Origin: Halicephalobus mephisto
Taxonomy: Eukaryota > Nematoda > Chromadorea > Rhabditida > Panagrolaimidae
Direction: 5' to 3'
Assembly (NCBI GenBank): GCA_009193035.1
Contig: SWDT01000483.1
Location: forward strand, 124,001-188,000
Length of the DNA: 64,000 nucleotides
Shown here: one piece after another, positions 1-12,722 of the stretch
Numbering within the stretch: position 1 is the first letter of the stretch
Layout: each line of letters opens with the position of its first letter
The notes under the pieces: model-generated
What the model was told of the DNA's origin: nothing
Seen by the model: only the letters and a program-made list of their open reading frames with translations
Databases searched by the model: none
Position numbers and translations under genes: made by a program

Positions 1-2202
1 TCCATCGATAGTTTATTCTCATTGGTAATTTCTTTTTTTCAATAATTTTTTCTCATTGGTAATTTTTTTTCTTTAATAATTTCTTTGATAATTTATTCTC
101 ATTGGTAATTTTTATTTTTCAATAATTCCTTCTCATCAGTAGTTTCTTTTCTTTGATAGTTTCTCTTCAATAATTCCTTGTCATCGATAATTTTTCTTCA
201 ATAAATTCTTTTCTTCGATAATTTCTTTTCTTCAATAATTCCTTCTCATCAATAATTTCTTTTCTTCGATAGTTATCACTTACTGAAAGTTACTTCTCAT
301 CAACAGTTGTTCTCCAGTAACAGTTATTTCTTGTTAAAACTTATTTTTCACTCAAAATTGCTCCCCATTGGCAGTTATCCCTCACCGGAAGTTACTCCTT
401 ATCGATAGTCATCCCTCCATCGATAGTTGCTCCCATCCTATTTCGTAAGATTTATTCCATTTATTTTGTTTTTATATTAATTTTTTTATAATCTAATTAA
501 TTTAATATTTTATTTAAATATGAAAAAGTTTCAAAATCGGTGAGAATTAAAAAGAAAAAAAAGGGGAGAGTAAATGTCGCTGGGGAGGTGTACGAGATTT
601 TTTTCCTCTTTTTTTGCAAGATTTATTTCGTTTTTATATTGATTTTTTGTAGCTAAATTAATATCTTATTTAAATAAGAAAAAATTTTGAAATCAATAAA
701 AATTTAAAAAATAGGGAGTAAATGCCGCTGGGGAGGTGTACGAGACTTTTTTCCTCTTTTTTGCAAGATTTATTTCGTTTTTATATTCATTTTTTCATAA
801 TTTAATTAATTTCATATTTTATTTAAATAAGAAAAAATTTCAAAATCAATAAAAAATTAAAAAAGAAATAGGGAGTAAATGCCGCTGGGGACAACTGTCG
901 TATAACCTTTAATAGGTGTGAGATGTTTAACGAACCCGAAAAGCTGTAAAAGTTGTAAATTCCTTTTCGCAGATTTGATTGACGATTTTTCTCTTTTCAT
1001 CAATTGTCTGATCTAAGAACATTTTTCGGTTCAGTGGATTTGGATTATTTATTATATTTTATAAAAAAAATTTTCAGAATTTTTAGTTTTTTAAAAATAA
1101 ATTTTATTTTTGTTTTTTTTTGAAAATTTTAAGTTTTTAAAATTTTTTAAATGATTTTTAAAATTCTACAGTAATATAATTTTAGATTTTTTAAAAACCT
1201 TTAAAATTTTATTTTTTTAATTTTATGGAATTACAATTTTAGACTCTTTTAAAAACTCTAAAAAATATGAAATTACAATTTTAGACTTTTCTAAATACTC
1301 TAGAAATTTTACAAAATTGTAATTTTTAATTTTTTTTAAAAAACTTTTAAAATTTTATTTTTTTAATTTTACGAAATTGTAATTTTAGACTTTTTTAAAA
1401 ACTCTAATAATTCCAAATTTTACGAAATTGTAATTTTTAATTTTTCTAAAAACCTTTAAAATTTTATTTTTTTAATTTTACGAAATTGTAATTTTTAATT
1501 TTTCTAAAACCTTTAAAATTTTATTTTTTATTTTTATGAAATTGTAATTTTTAATTTTTTTAAAAATCCCAAAAATTTGTCTCAAGATTATTTCGTAACA
1601 ATCTTTACTTTTATGACAGTATGATTTTTATGACTTTTTTTATTTGATTTATATAAAATTTTAAGAAAAAAATAGTTTTGAAAAATTTAACTGATTTAAT
1701 CTGTCCCAATTTTGAGGAGGTGAACAACTACCTCTTTTCCGTTTTTTTTTGATTCTGATTTGTATCTTTTTTTTTTTCGGAAATCTGACAGTTTTCTGTT
1801 TTTGACTGGCCTTGACGACGTGGCCGATTTATCTGGCCATTGTTTATCTGGTCTGGACAACATATCTGTCAATTTTTTTGACCAATGAAATTTCTAAATT
1901 TAAAAGATTTCTAATTTTAAGAAATTTTTTAATTTAAGATTTTGAAATTTAAACATTTTTTTAAATTTAAAAAAAAATTTAATTTTCTAAAGAATTTCAA
2001 ATTTTTAAATTTATTTTTAAAAAAGTTTAATTTAAAAATTTTGAATTTTAAAGAATTTTTTTTTTCTTTATATATTTTTTTAAAAATTTAAATTTTTGTA
2101 TTTTAAAGAATTTTTACTTTTAATTTTTAAAAAAGTTTAATTTTTATTTTTTAATTTATTTTTTAATTTTAAAATTTTGAATTTAAATTTTAAATTTTTT
2201 AG
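1..2202. repeat. AT-rich intron with three tandem-repeat blocks
   Basis: No coding sequence is visible. The stretch is read as intron upstream of the exon at 2203. Positions 1-440 are a degenerate array of about 36-40 bp units around 'aataatttcttttcttcgatag'. Positions 545-900 carry three copies of a roughly 150 bp unit containing 'agtaaatgccgctgggga'. Positions 1130-1570 repeat a unit of about 60 bp around 'acgaaattgtaatttttaa'. The remainder is A/T homopolymer-like sequence. Confidence 0.6.
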
Positions 2203-5200
2203 GTGCACAACACCGGACAGCGTTATTGAAAGTGGAAGTGATTCGGCCAGTATTGTTGGAAAAAAAGAAAGATCTGGATTAACGGCTTCTGGATCGGAAT
2301 TCGGTTCGTTGACTTCTGTAACGATTGGAAACGACGACGATCTTGATAGTGGAGTCGGGGGGACTTCTAGGAACCCTGTTATCGATTTCGAAACTAAAGA
2401 CTCAAGGTGAGTTTAATTGTGCAACATTTCTGTCCCGAAAATTTATATTTTTATACTGTAACTACAGCTGAAAAAGTACTTATATTACTGTAATGAAATC
2501 GATGGATTCTGAATCTATAATTAGAATCAAAAGTTGATTTTTAAGATTCTAAATTTTAAAAATTAATTTTGATTTTTTTTAAATATCTTTAAATTTGAAC
2601 AAAAAGTACTTATTTTACAGTAATCAGATTACTAGATTCTGAATCTACAGTCTGAAGTTGATTTTTAAAATCCTGAATTTTAAAAATTTTTGAGTTTTTG
2701 AATTTTTTAAAATATCTTTAAATTTGAACAAAAAGTACTTATTTTACAGTAATCAGATTACTAGATTCTGAATCTACAATCAGAAGTTGATTTTTAAAAT
2801 TCTAAATTTTAAAAATTAATTTTAATTTTTTAAATATCTTTAAATTTGAACAAAAATTATTTATTTTACAGTAGTCAGATTACTAGATTCTGAATCTACA
2901 ATCAGAAGTTGATTTTTAAAATCCTGAATTTTGAAGATTAATTTTTAATTTTTTAATTTTTAAAAATTTAAAGTTTTTGAATTTTTAGAAATTTTTGAGT
3001 TTTTGAATTTTTAAAAATTTAAAATTTTTGAATTTTTAAAATTTTAAAATTTTTGAATTTTTAAAATTGGAACATGCCATATTATGGTTGAATTTCCTCT
3101 TGAATGATTATTGACCTTTCCTGAGATTTGATGTTTGAAATTTTAAAGCACAAAGTTAAAATTCTTTAAAAATTTTTATTTTTTTTTTGAATTTTAAATT
3201 TTTTTTGGGATTTTTAGAAATTTTAAAAATTGTTTAGTAAATTTAATTTTTGTGAAAATATTCAATTTTAAAAATAATATTTTTTAAAATTAAATAAAAT
3301 TAAGAAATTTGTGTCAAAAAAATTTTGTAATGACCTCAATTTTTATTTTTCAAAATAGTATGATATGTTTTCCAAAATCGAAAACGGGACACTTTAGATT
3401 GAAATTGATTTGTTTGAGTCTACGACCTCGTTTTTCCTCTTGAAAATTGATCCATTTTAAAATTTTATTGATTTTAAAAATGATTAAAAATGAATCTAAT
3501 TTTTAAAATTTTTATTGATTTTAAAAATGACTAAAAATAAATCAAATTTTTAAAATTTTATTGATTTTAAAAATAAATTAAATTTAAAAATTTTTATTGA
3601 TTTTAAAAATAAATTAAATTTAAAAAATTTTTATTCATTTTAAAAATGACTAAAAATAAATCAAATTTTAAAATTTTATTGATTTTAAAAATGATTAAAA
3701 TTGAATCAAATTTTTCGAAATATTTGATTTTTTATTTTTTTTATTAATTTTAAATATTTATTAAAAAACTACAAAAATAAATTTAAAAAATGATTTTATT
3801 ATATTTGATCTCTTATTTCGTAATAATTTAAATTTTTTAAATTTTTTGATTTTTCTAAAAAAATTAATTTAAGAAAATTTTTTTAAATTTTTTGATTTTT
3901 TAAAAAAAATTAATTTAAGAAAGTTTTTTTCAATTTTTTGATTTTTCTAAAAAAATTAATTTAAGAAAATTTTTTTAAATTTGTAAAAATTGAAAAAGAT
4001 GAATGTCGGAAAGAAATACCTATTGTGCAGCCGTTTTGACAGGTCAATTGCCAAAAAAGGATCGATTTTGACTGGCAGAACTGTCCAGTAAGAAACCATT
4101 TTTGACTGGCAGACCTGTCTTTGGCGAAAATGGAATATTTGTCTTAGGAACTGTCCACCACTAGAATTTCCAAAAAAATTGATTTTTATTTTTAAAAATT
4201 TTCTTTAAATTCCTGAATTTCTAAATTTTTAGAAATTTGTAGTTTTTAAAAAATCTAATTTTTTTTATTTTTAAAAATTAAAATTTTCTACTTTTTAATT
4301 TTTTAAAATTTTAAAATTTAAAAAATTTTTGAACTTTGAATTTTTAGAATTTTTAAATTTTTGGATTTTTAAATTTCTGAATTTAAAAAATTTTTAAATT
4401 TTAATTTTTTTGAATTTTTAAATTTCCAAATTTTTGAATTTAAAAATTTTAAAAATTTTAATTTTTTTGAATTTTTAAATTTTAATTTTCTACTTTTTTA
4501 GCCAATTTGAAATCCGACGATTACCTCAAGAAGTTGTTAGAAGAAGCTCCAGTTCATTTTTGAATATTCCTGATTTTGATTCAGAAAGTACAAGTCCACA
4601 ATTGGATCTGGAAAATTCGCAAATGTTGTCTTCACATCAGCAGCCGAATTCCTACGCAGCGAGTAGATCAATGTCGAGTCTTCATAGATCAAACGCATCA
4701 CCACAAAGAATCCGAAGAAAATGGAACGATGTGAATCCAGTAAATTCGGCGGATTTTTCAAATTCTCAAATAAATCATGTTTATCAACAACCAAATCCAA
4801 TATCGGGAATAAGTAATTCTGTTTCTCTTCATGGATTGAGAAATTACAGTAATTACGAATCTCCTGTGGCCACGAGCACTCCGAAAAATTCATATCTTGG
4901 CAGATCCGGATTGGATTTCAGAAATCAAATAGAGGATTCTTTTAACAGATCAAATTCATCGAGAAATTCATTAACGAAGAAATTTATGAATTTGGGAACT
5001 CCCACTTCGCCTTCTGAAACGAAAAATGTATGGACTCCTCCGAAGTACGACAGTAATCGGAGACCTTCTGGTTTATTTAATAATTCCTTGAATGGAGGTC
5101 ATGGAATTCACAGAAGACGTAAGTTTTAATTCTTGATTGAATAGGATTTTATAGAAGGTTCCAGAGTCTTCTAAGATAAGATATGGTGGAAGATTTTGGG

Positions 5201-8200
5201 ACTTTAGAAGAGTTGGTTAAAAGTTTTGAAATTTTCTAAGATATGGTAGAAAATTTTGGAACTTCAGAGAATTTAGTGAAAGTTTTGAAATTTTCTAAGA
5301 TATGGTAGAAAATTTTGGAACTTGAGAGAATTTAGTGAAAGTTCTAGAATCTAAGATATGGTAGAAGATTTCGAAATTTGAGATAATTTAATAAAAGTTT
5401 TGAGATTTTCTAAGATATGGTAGAAGATTCTAGAATCTGTGAAGATTTAGTAAAAAGTTCTGAAATTTCCTACTGTATGATTAAAGATTCGAGAACTTAC
5501 TACTACTTTGTAGAAAACTCTAGAATTTTCTCTTATATACAGTAGAACATTTTGGAATTTTCTAAAATATGATAAAAGATTCTGAAATCTTGGGATATTT
5601 CATGGAAGAATTTTGAAGCTTTCCAAAGTCTCGTGAAAGTTAAAAAATTTTATATACATTTCTGAAAATTTCCAAAATTAAATTTTTTTAAAATTATTTA
5701 ATATTTTAATTTTTTTAAAATTATTTAAAATTTTAATTTTTTTTAAAATTATTAAAAAATTTTTTTTTAAAATTATTTAAAATTTATTTTTTTTTAAATT
5801 TTGTTTTCGAAAAATTCCCTTCGAGACTATTTTGAAAATTTTTTTTAGTTTGATATTGCTTGAATTTTTTGTTTATTGCTTTTTTGTGTTTTCCAGAATC
5901 CGAGAGACCATTTCCGGTCTCAACTAACATGTCAAACGAAAATTCTGGAATGATGATGTCCAGACGCTTATTCCAAAATCGGAACAACTCTAACATTGCC
6001 GAATCGGACTTGCCTAAGCCTCAATTGCCTTCGATTTCGATCCAGATGAGAACGAAGAAAGTTGATCGAAAAAATCGAGGACGAATAACGATGTCCGATT
6101 GTTATGACGTACGGTCGGTCCCCGGGGTGTCCAGTCCCCTCTCCCCTGGACCTGGCTTGAAATCGCTTCAAGGTGTGATATTCCGTTTTTGTTGATTAAC
6201 ATTTTTATTTTTAACTAATTTTTTTAAATTGAAAATTCTGCAATATTTCAGAATTCATTGAAAAATTATTTTGAAATTTCAAAAATTGAAGATTCTGAAA
6301 ACTTGGAAGTTTGTAGAAGATTCTCAAATTTTCAGAATTCTCATGGAGGTTTCTGAAAACTTCTGAAAATATGATAGAAGCTTCTGAAGACTTCTGGAAG
6401 TTTGTAGAAGATTCTCAGATTTTCAGAATTTTTTTAGAAGCTTCTGAAGACTTCTGGAAGTTCTTAGAAGATTCTCAGATTTTCAGAATTCTTTTAGAAG
6501 CTGCTGAATCTTTCCAAAAATATGATAGACGCTTCTGAAAAATTCTAGAAGTTTTTAGGAAGCTTTCAAATCTTCAGAATCTTCATGGAAATTTCTGAAA
6601 ACTTCAAAAATATGACAGAAGCTTCTGAAGAATTCTAGAAGTTCTTAGAAGATTCATAAATTTTTTAAATATTTTTATTAATTTTTAAAATACTTTTATT
6701 AATTTTTATAAAATTTCGTTTTAGAAGAAGATTACGAGTTGTCGAATCTCCATCTGAAGTCCAGATCTCAATCTCCGTCGAGTCTGATGTTGAATTTCGA
6801 AAGCGAAAATTCCAGAAGTCGAACAAATTTACGAAATCCATCAGATGTCGGAATCAGAATCACGCCGTCAAGCAGTCGATCAAATTTGAGATCTGCTTCG
6901 ACGACGTTGAGCAAGTCTTCACAGGCCTTGAATAAGATGTTAGAAGCTCGTGAAAAACTTAAAAAAAGTCAAGAAAATTTATCCATTCAAATAGGAGAAG
7001 ATTCAGAATCAACAATTGGATCAAGTACAATGGCAAGATCGAAATCAATCGGAAATTTGAAATTCAACATTGCCAGAGGGCATGACAGCGCTGGATATGA
7101 TGGATTAAGCGATGTAAAAAGACAAATGGCCAGATCAGTGACGTCATTGCATAACGGTGGAGATGAGGAGAATTTCCAACATCCGGATGACGTAACTCTG
7201 GAGAATCAGTATGCCGGAGGGAGTCGACGTCCATCGACTTCGAGGTTGGCGGACAGCATTAAAAATCTGCAAAAATTGAGTAATCCTGATTTGACGAATG
7301 AGAATCTATATTCTGAATCTCAAAGTGGATTTAACTTAAATGAATCAACAAGTTCGAGCAATAATGCGGTCCCCGGAGGCAGTTATTACACACTTCCGAA
7401 AAATTTGCGAAACAAAGGGCCTGTTTCGAAACGAGTCCACAAAGTCACGGCTGTTAGAATTGACCAAACGAGCGAATCTGATTCTAATACTTCTGATCAG
7501 ACCCCGAATAACGGATTCAACGGAAGTTACATAAAAGGATCGTCTGGAGGAAGCGGATTTTTGAGACAAAATGGACCTTCTAGAAGTTCGTCGTCTGTCG
7601 AACAAGGAAGGGTATCTGCCGCTAGAAGGGCTTTCGAACCTGTGCCGATCAGGAAACCTGTTAACTACCTCGCTCAGAAAATTAATCAACAAGATCGGAT
7701 GGACTTCACCGGCCCCGATACCGGACCCGAAGAACCCAGTCCTCGATCAACTTCGTCTTCTGAAGTTCCCATGTCCGATGAACGTTCGAAAAGTAAGTTT
7801 ATCTTTAAAAAGTTTTACTTCATAAAAAAATTTTAAAAAAAATAAATTTTATAAAATAAATTTATAATTAAAAAAAAATATATTTTATGAATTTAAAAAA
7901 AAATTAATTTTATAATTAAAAAAAAATATATTTTATAATTTAAAAAAAATTAATTTTATAAAAGTTTTCGAAATTTATTGGAAAAATATGAAATTTTTGA
8001 ACTTTGTAGAAGTTTTCGGAAAATTTATAGAAGCTTCTGGAATTTTTCTAAATTTAAAAAAAATTTTTGAAGACTTCTATTATCTAGTGGAGGATTCTGA
8101 AGGCTTCTAAAACTTCAAAAACATCTTTTTTGAATCTTTTAGAATCTCATAAAAGCTGGAATTTTTCTAAATTAAAAAAAATTTTTGAAGATTTTTATAA

Positions 8201-11200
8201 TCGAGTGGAGGATTCTGAAGGCTTCTAAAAATTCAGAGAAGCTTCTGAAGTTCTTCGGAATCTCCTAGAAGCTTCTGGAATTTTTTTAAATTTAAAAAAA
8301 ATTTTTGAAGATTTTTACAATCGAGTGAAGGATTCTGAAGGCTTCTAAAAATTCAGAAAGATCCTCCAGAATTTTATGGAAGCTTCTAAAACTCTCCAGA
8401 ATCCACTGAAAACTTCTTCATTTTTCTAAAACTAAAATTTTTGAAAATTCTGAAAATTGGTGTCGAAATTGCTTCGGAGTTTTTAGGCTTTAATTTTTTA
8501 TAACAGTAAGATTCATTAAATTCGTCTCCCAAAAATCGAAATTTGACAGACCGGATTTGTTTGGATTTGGATCTAAGACAAACAAAACGAATTTGGACAG
8601 GTTTTATTTGACATTAGAAACGGATGAACAGTGTTCTTTCCGGTTTTTGGAAGAATCCAAATTTCGTTGCGTGAAATTGGATTTATAGTTTGGTTTATCT
8701 TCGTCGATTTTCTTAGAAAAGAAAAATATAATTTTTAAAAATTTATATTTAAAAAAATTAAAGTTTATCTTCGTCGATTTTCTTAAAAAAGAAAAATATA
8801 ATTTAAAAAAAGTTTTAATTTAAAAAAATTAAAGTTTATCTTCGTCGATTTTCTTAGAAAAGAAAAATATAATTTTTAAAAATTTTAATTTAAAAAAATT
8901 AAAGTTTATCTTCGTCGATTTTCTTAAAAAAGAAAAATATAATTTAAAAAAAGTTTTAATTTAAAAAAATTAAAGTTTATCTTCGTCGATTTTTTTTGAA
9001 AAGAAAAATATTTTTTTGAAAACTTTAATTTTAAAAAATTAAAGTTTATCTTCGTCGATTTTCTTAGAAAAAAAAATATTTTTTAAAAATTTGAATTTAA
9101 AAAAAATTAAAGTTTATCTTCATCGATTTTTTTTGAAAAGAAAAATATTTTTTAAAAAACTTTAATTTTAAAAATTGTAGAACTTTTAAGAATTAAATTT
9201 TGAAAGTTTTTGATTTTTCGAAAATTTCCAAAAAAACTTGTTTTTTAATTTTTACAATTTTTATGGTTTTTGATGTTTGTAAAAAATTTTTTTTGGGATC
9301 TTTTGCTACACCCCTCATTTCCGTTTTTTTAAAGGATGACTGTCCTCGAATATTTTTGATTTTTTATGGATTTTTGAAAATAATAAAATTCCATCCGTTT
9401 GCTATCAGTACTTGTTTGTTCAACTTGATTGTCCTTGAATCAAGCCGAAAGATCTTTGATAAGTCAAAACTGATGACTAGTTAATCCCTTCAAGTGGTCT
9501 ATCGAAGTCGAAAATGAAGGAACTTAACACCAGAGTTGTCGAGTTTTCACAATCCTCGAATTTCGAATTTAACTAGTTCAGTTCGAAGTAGATGGATCTG
9601 CTCAATCTCAACGAAGAGGAATCTCCAGACCGTTCTGCGCGTCTAAAAATTTCCTGAGTCTCAAAACGAAAACATTGCGGATAAGCAGTTTTGAAATTAT
9701 TATTATTATTGCGAAATCGTGGTTAATGTGGAATTGCAATTGTTACATTAGTCTTTCGTAATCATTTTGCTATAGCATCGGCTAGATTCTTGAAAGTTCA
9801 TTTATCGAACTTCAAAATTCCAGAATTATATATCAAACTTTCCGAGAACAATACTAGTAATAGTTATTCAGGTGCGAAAAGATTCAAAAAACAATAATAA
9901 TAATAGTTGTGGAAAGATTTGAAAAAACAGCACGCGCACTCCTACCGTACTTATCAGGAAACATCGTGGGGGAACTAGTTCACATCCTTTCTCATCTTTG
10001 TACCATTTTTACGGCTGAAAAAATTATATATCAAATCTTCGAAAAAATAATAATAATGGTTGTTTAGTTGTGGAAGGATTTGAAAGAACAGCACGCGCAC
10101 TCCTACCGTACTTATCAGGGAATTTCGTGGTGGGAGTTGATTCGCGTCCTCCTCCGTTTTTGCACCGTTTTACAGTCAGTTTTTTACTTGATAACCGTTC
10201 TTTATTTTGGACCTCCTCCACTTCGATATCTCGCTATTTGTCTCATTGAAAATAAGTCCCGTTATTCTCGCGTATTTTATTCCATTTTTGATCACATTTG
10301 TAAATACAGAAATGGCCTCGGGCAGTGTGCGTCATAGAGTCAAATTCACCGAGAGACCTCCTCAAGTAGTCCGATATTCGTATCACGGAGGAGATTTGGA
10401 TGCTTCAACTTCGATTTTTTTCGCGAAATTGCATCAAGTTATGGATGTACCAAAAAATTCAAATTTAAATTTAAATCGACATTCGTCTTTTGAACCGACT
10501 TATGCCAATGTTAATTTTCAAAAATCCAAAAATCATTTTTACGATAATGTTCCTTTGGGAAATTTAAATTCTACTAAAAATCGACGTAAATGGTCCGAAA
10601 ATTACGGTGTCGAAACCGCGGACGTGATTCAGAAACCATGTGGAATCACGCAGGTGACGATCGGTGGAAGTGAAGATGAATCTGAAGGTTTGGGAGACGA
10701 ATTTAATTTTTATAAAAAATTCATATATTAATTTTATGAGAAATTCATTTTTATAATTTATAATTTAAAATATTTCAATTTTTATAAAAATTCATATATG
10801 AACTTTTTGAAATTTTAATTTTAATTTTTACAGGAAATTCATATATTAATTTTATGAGAAATTTAATTATTTCAATTTTTATAGAAAATTCATATATGAA
10901 CTTTTTGAAATTTTAATTTTAATTATTTAGAATACTTTAATTTTAATTTTTACAGGAAATTGATATATCAATTTCGAATAAAATTTATTTTTTTATAATT
11001 TTTTACAATTGTTTTTTAGAAATGGCAATGCACTTATATGAATGTATCGAACAGTTCAATACGGCTTGTGACAAGATTCTCGGAGCTCGTCAATTGGTGA
11101 GTTTTTATCCAAAATTACCTTGATCAATGTTTTTTTAGATTGACAATGACAATGGTTTGAGTTCCTCGGACAGAGAAAAACTTCTTAGACTTGTCAATAA

Positions 11201-12103
11201 GTCTATTATTCAAGGCCGAAATAGATTGGAAGGTTTGGATTCTTCGAGAACCGTTTCCTCGGTCACTGGTGGAAGCACCACTTCCATGAGGTGAGTCAAC
11301 TGTACTTCCGGATGAGTCAGATTCAATTTTATCGAACTAAAATTCCGTGGGAAGGTTTAGAATTTTCGAAAATCTAGCGAGGGATTCTGGAATTTCTAAA
11401 AATTTTATAGATGATTTTAGTTTTGAAAATTTTGTAAAATCTTCGAAATTTTATAAAAACTTCTGGAATGTTCGAAAATCTATTGAAGGATTCTGAAATT
11501 CTCGAAAATTTTACAGATGATTTTGGTTTTGAAAATTTTATAAAAAGTAAAATCTTCGAAAATCTACTGTGAGATTCTGGAATATTCTGGAATTTTTTAG
11601 AATTTTCTAGAATATTCTGGAATTTTCGAGAATCTTGTAGATTTTGAAGTTTTGGAAACTTCTGGAATCCAATATAAACTTTGGAAATTTAGTGGAGGAT
11701 TCTGAAATCTTTGGGAATCCTGTAGCATCTAATATAAGCTTCTAGAAATTCAAGATTCTTCAAAATTACAGAATTCTTCAAATTTTCCAAGATTTTAGAA
11801 CTTTCTAGAATCTTTAAAAATTTCTAAAAACGATTAAATTTTTTTCGAGACCGTTTTTCAAAATAATTTTAGATTCTATAAAATTAAGATTTAAAAAAAT
11901 TTTTTAAATTATGAAAAATATTAAATTTTGGAAATTTTGTTGAGATTTTTTTACAAAAAAGTAATTTTTAAGTTTTTTATTACAGTTCTAAAATCCAGTC
12001 GTCTTCTCCCGAGCCCAAGATCCAGATCGACAATAACTTTATGAACACTTATGGACCGCAAATTATGCAACTTTTGCAACAAAACATGGCGAAGCAAAAC
12101 TAG
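2203..12103 (+). CDS. Ser-rich scaffold-like protein of unknown family (3' part)
   Basis: Multi-exon gene whose 5' end lies before the window. Exons read from splice sites: 2203-2406, 4502-5118, 5897-6172, 6725-7792, optional 10310-10687, 11020-11096, 11139-11290 and 11986-12103 (TAG stop). Phases match at every junction, giving about 836 residues in the window, or 962 with the optional exon. The product is mostly low-complexity, rich in Ser/Asn/Arg, with repeated basic-Ser motifs (SRSMSSL, RRPSG, ARSKSIGNL). A short predicted helix (NKMLEAREKLKKSQENL) lies in the 6725 exon. The most ordered-looking part is the C-terminus encoded from 11020, where KMAMHLYECIEQF and KLLRLVNKSIIQGRNRLEG look helical, and the chain ends IMQLLQQNMAKQN. 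The composition suggests a cytoskeletal or signalling scaffold, but I do not recognise the family. A polyadenylation-like AATAAATAAT follows at about 12187. Confidence 0.75.
2407..4501. repeat. Intron with tandem repeats
   Basis: Intron of the scaffold gene (donor gtgagt at 2407, acceptor at 4500-4501). Positions 2460-2950 hold about four copies of a roughly 120 bp unit containing 'cagtaatcagattactagat'. Positions 3440-3720 repeat 'attgattttaaaaatgac' units. The rest is AT-rich; no coding sequence was seen. Confidence 0.6.
5119..5896. repeat. Intron with ~60 bp tandem repeat
   Basis: Intron of the scaffold gene. About five copies of a roughly 60 bp unit built on 'tctaagatatggtagaa' lie at 5170-5480, followed by A/T runs. 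No coding sequence was seen. Confidence 0.6.
6173..6724. repeat. Intron with GAA/TTC-rich repeats
   Basis: Intron of the scaffold gene. It carries repeated 'agaagcttctgaagac' type units between 6290 and 6660, rich in inverted GAA and TTC triplets. No coding sequence was seen. Confidence 0.55.
7793..9825. repeat. Long intron: TTC/GAA repeats and ~62 bp satellite
   Basis: Intron sequence between the large exon ending at 7792 and the next usable exon. Positions 8000-8430 hold GAA/TTC-rich repeats. Positions 8692-9165 hold about eight copies of a unit of about 62 bp around 'aaagtttatcttcgtcgatt'. Positions 9300-9800 are less AT-biased but show no reading frame with coding character. Confidence 0.55.
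9826..10187 (+). promoter_or_regulatory. Tandemly duplicated ~170-190 bp module before the alternative exon
   Basis: Two direct copies, about 9826-10018 and 10023-10187, each begin 'aattatatatcaaa', continue through a run of 'ataataata', and share an almost identical core 'acagcacgcgcactcctacc' followed by 'gtacttatcagg'. The core is much more GC-rich than the surroundings. The pair ends about 120 bp before the exon at 10310, so a promoter for the short isoform is the simplest reading. A regulatory role is inference; only the duplication is directly visible. Confidence 0.45.
10312..12103 (+). CDS. Short isoform or alternative start of the scaffold gene
   Basis: An ATG at 10312 lies two bases after a good acceptor (aaatacag, exon from 10310). 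It opens an exon to 10687 whose donor is in phase 1 and joins cleanly to the exon at 11020. The product would be about 240 residues: a new 125-residue N-terminus plus the shared C-terminus. The N-terminus reads MASGSVRHRVKFTERPPQ, and its RVKF matches the RVxF docking motif used by protein phosphatase 1 regulators. The same exon is also phase-compatible with the upstream exon ending at 7792, so it could be an internal cassette instead. An acceptor directly before an ATG also fits nematode trans-splicing. Which of these is used cannot be decided from sequence alone. Confidence 0.6.
10688..11019. repeat. Short AT-rich intron with repeats
   Basis: Intron of the scaffold gene containing three or four imperfect copies of an 'aaattcatatattaat' unit. 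No coding sequence was seen. Confidence 0.5.
11291..11985. repeat. Intron with dense TTC/GAA array
   Basis: Intron of the scaffold gene. Repeated 'ttctggaatattctggaa' type sequence occurs through 11340-11850. Positions 11575-11592 and 11605-11632 form perfect alternating TTCnnGAA arrays, listed separately. Confidence 0.6.
11575..11632. promoter_or_regulatory. Extended heat-shock-element-like arrays in an intron
   Basis: Positions 11575-11592 read TTCnnGAAnnTTCnnGAA without mismatch. Positions 11605-11632 contain six alternating TTC/GAA triplets at exact 5-base spacing, also without mismatch. HSF1 trimers bind alternating nGAAn units, and three is the usual minimum. Function is not shown: the surrounding intron is generally rich in these triplets, so the match may be a by-product of repeat expansion. 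Confidence 0.4.
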
Positions 12104-12722
12104 ATGCTCACATATCTCTTGGGTCACTTTAATCCGACAATAGTGCCTTGATTTTTCTGGTATCAAAATTGTAATCTAATTTCTGAAATAAATAATCAAT
12201 TACTGTAGCTGGAAATTGTTTAAAAATAATCATAAAAAGCCAAAGTTGTCTCGACGCGAATTTCAGGAACTCGGTAGGGACTACGGTAAGTGGAGAAACA
12301 AATTGTGGATACTGTATAGTAGTTATGCTAATTTTGTAATTTTTATTTTTACTTTTTACAATAATATGATTTTATTTTAATATAGTTTTGAAAGTTTTAA
12401 GTTTTTAGAAAAACTTTAAAAATCGTGTTGAAACTATTTCGTAATAATTTTTACTTTTTACAATAATATGGTTTTATATTAATATAGTTTTGAAAGTTTT
12501 AAATTTCTAAAAAAACTTTAAAAATCGTGTTGAGACTATTTTGTAATAATTTTTACTTTTTCAAAATTATATGATTTTATTTTAATATAGTTTTGAAAGT
12601 TTTAAGTTTTTAGAAAAGCTTTAAAAATCGTATTGAGACAATTTCGTGGGAAACTTCGATATGATTATTTTGAATTATTTTATGTTTAAATTTAACAGTA
12701 AAGGAGATTGAATTCGAAATTT
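12104..12722. repeat. Convergent intergenic region with ~118 bp tandem repeat
   Basis: Gap between two converging genes. About three copies of a unit of about 118 bp with 'actttttacaataatatg' lie at 12345-12640. From 12635 onward the sequence is nearly identical to 19210 onward, the 3' flank of the second metalloproteinase, so the duplication includes the 3' flank. Confidence 0.6.

Noticed and set aside
7340..7825. Alternative-frame open frames within the large scaffold exon
   Set aside because: Out of frame with flanking exons. The main frame runs through the whole exon and splices in phase.
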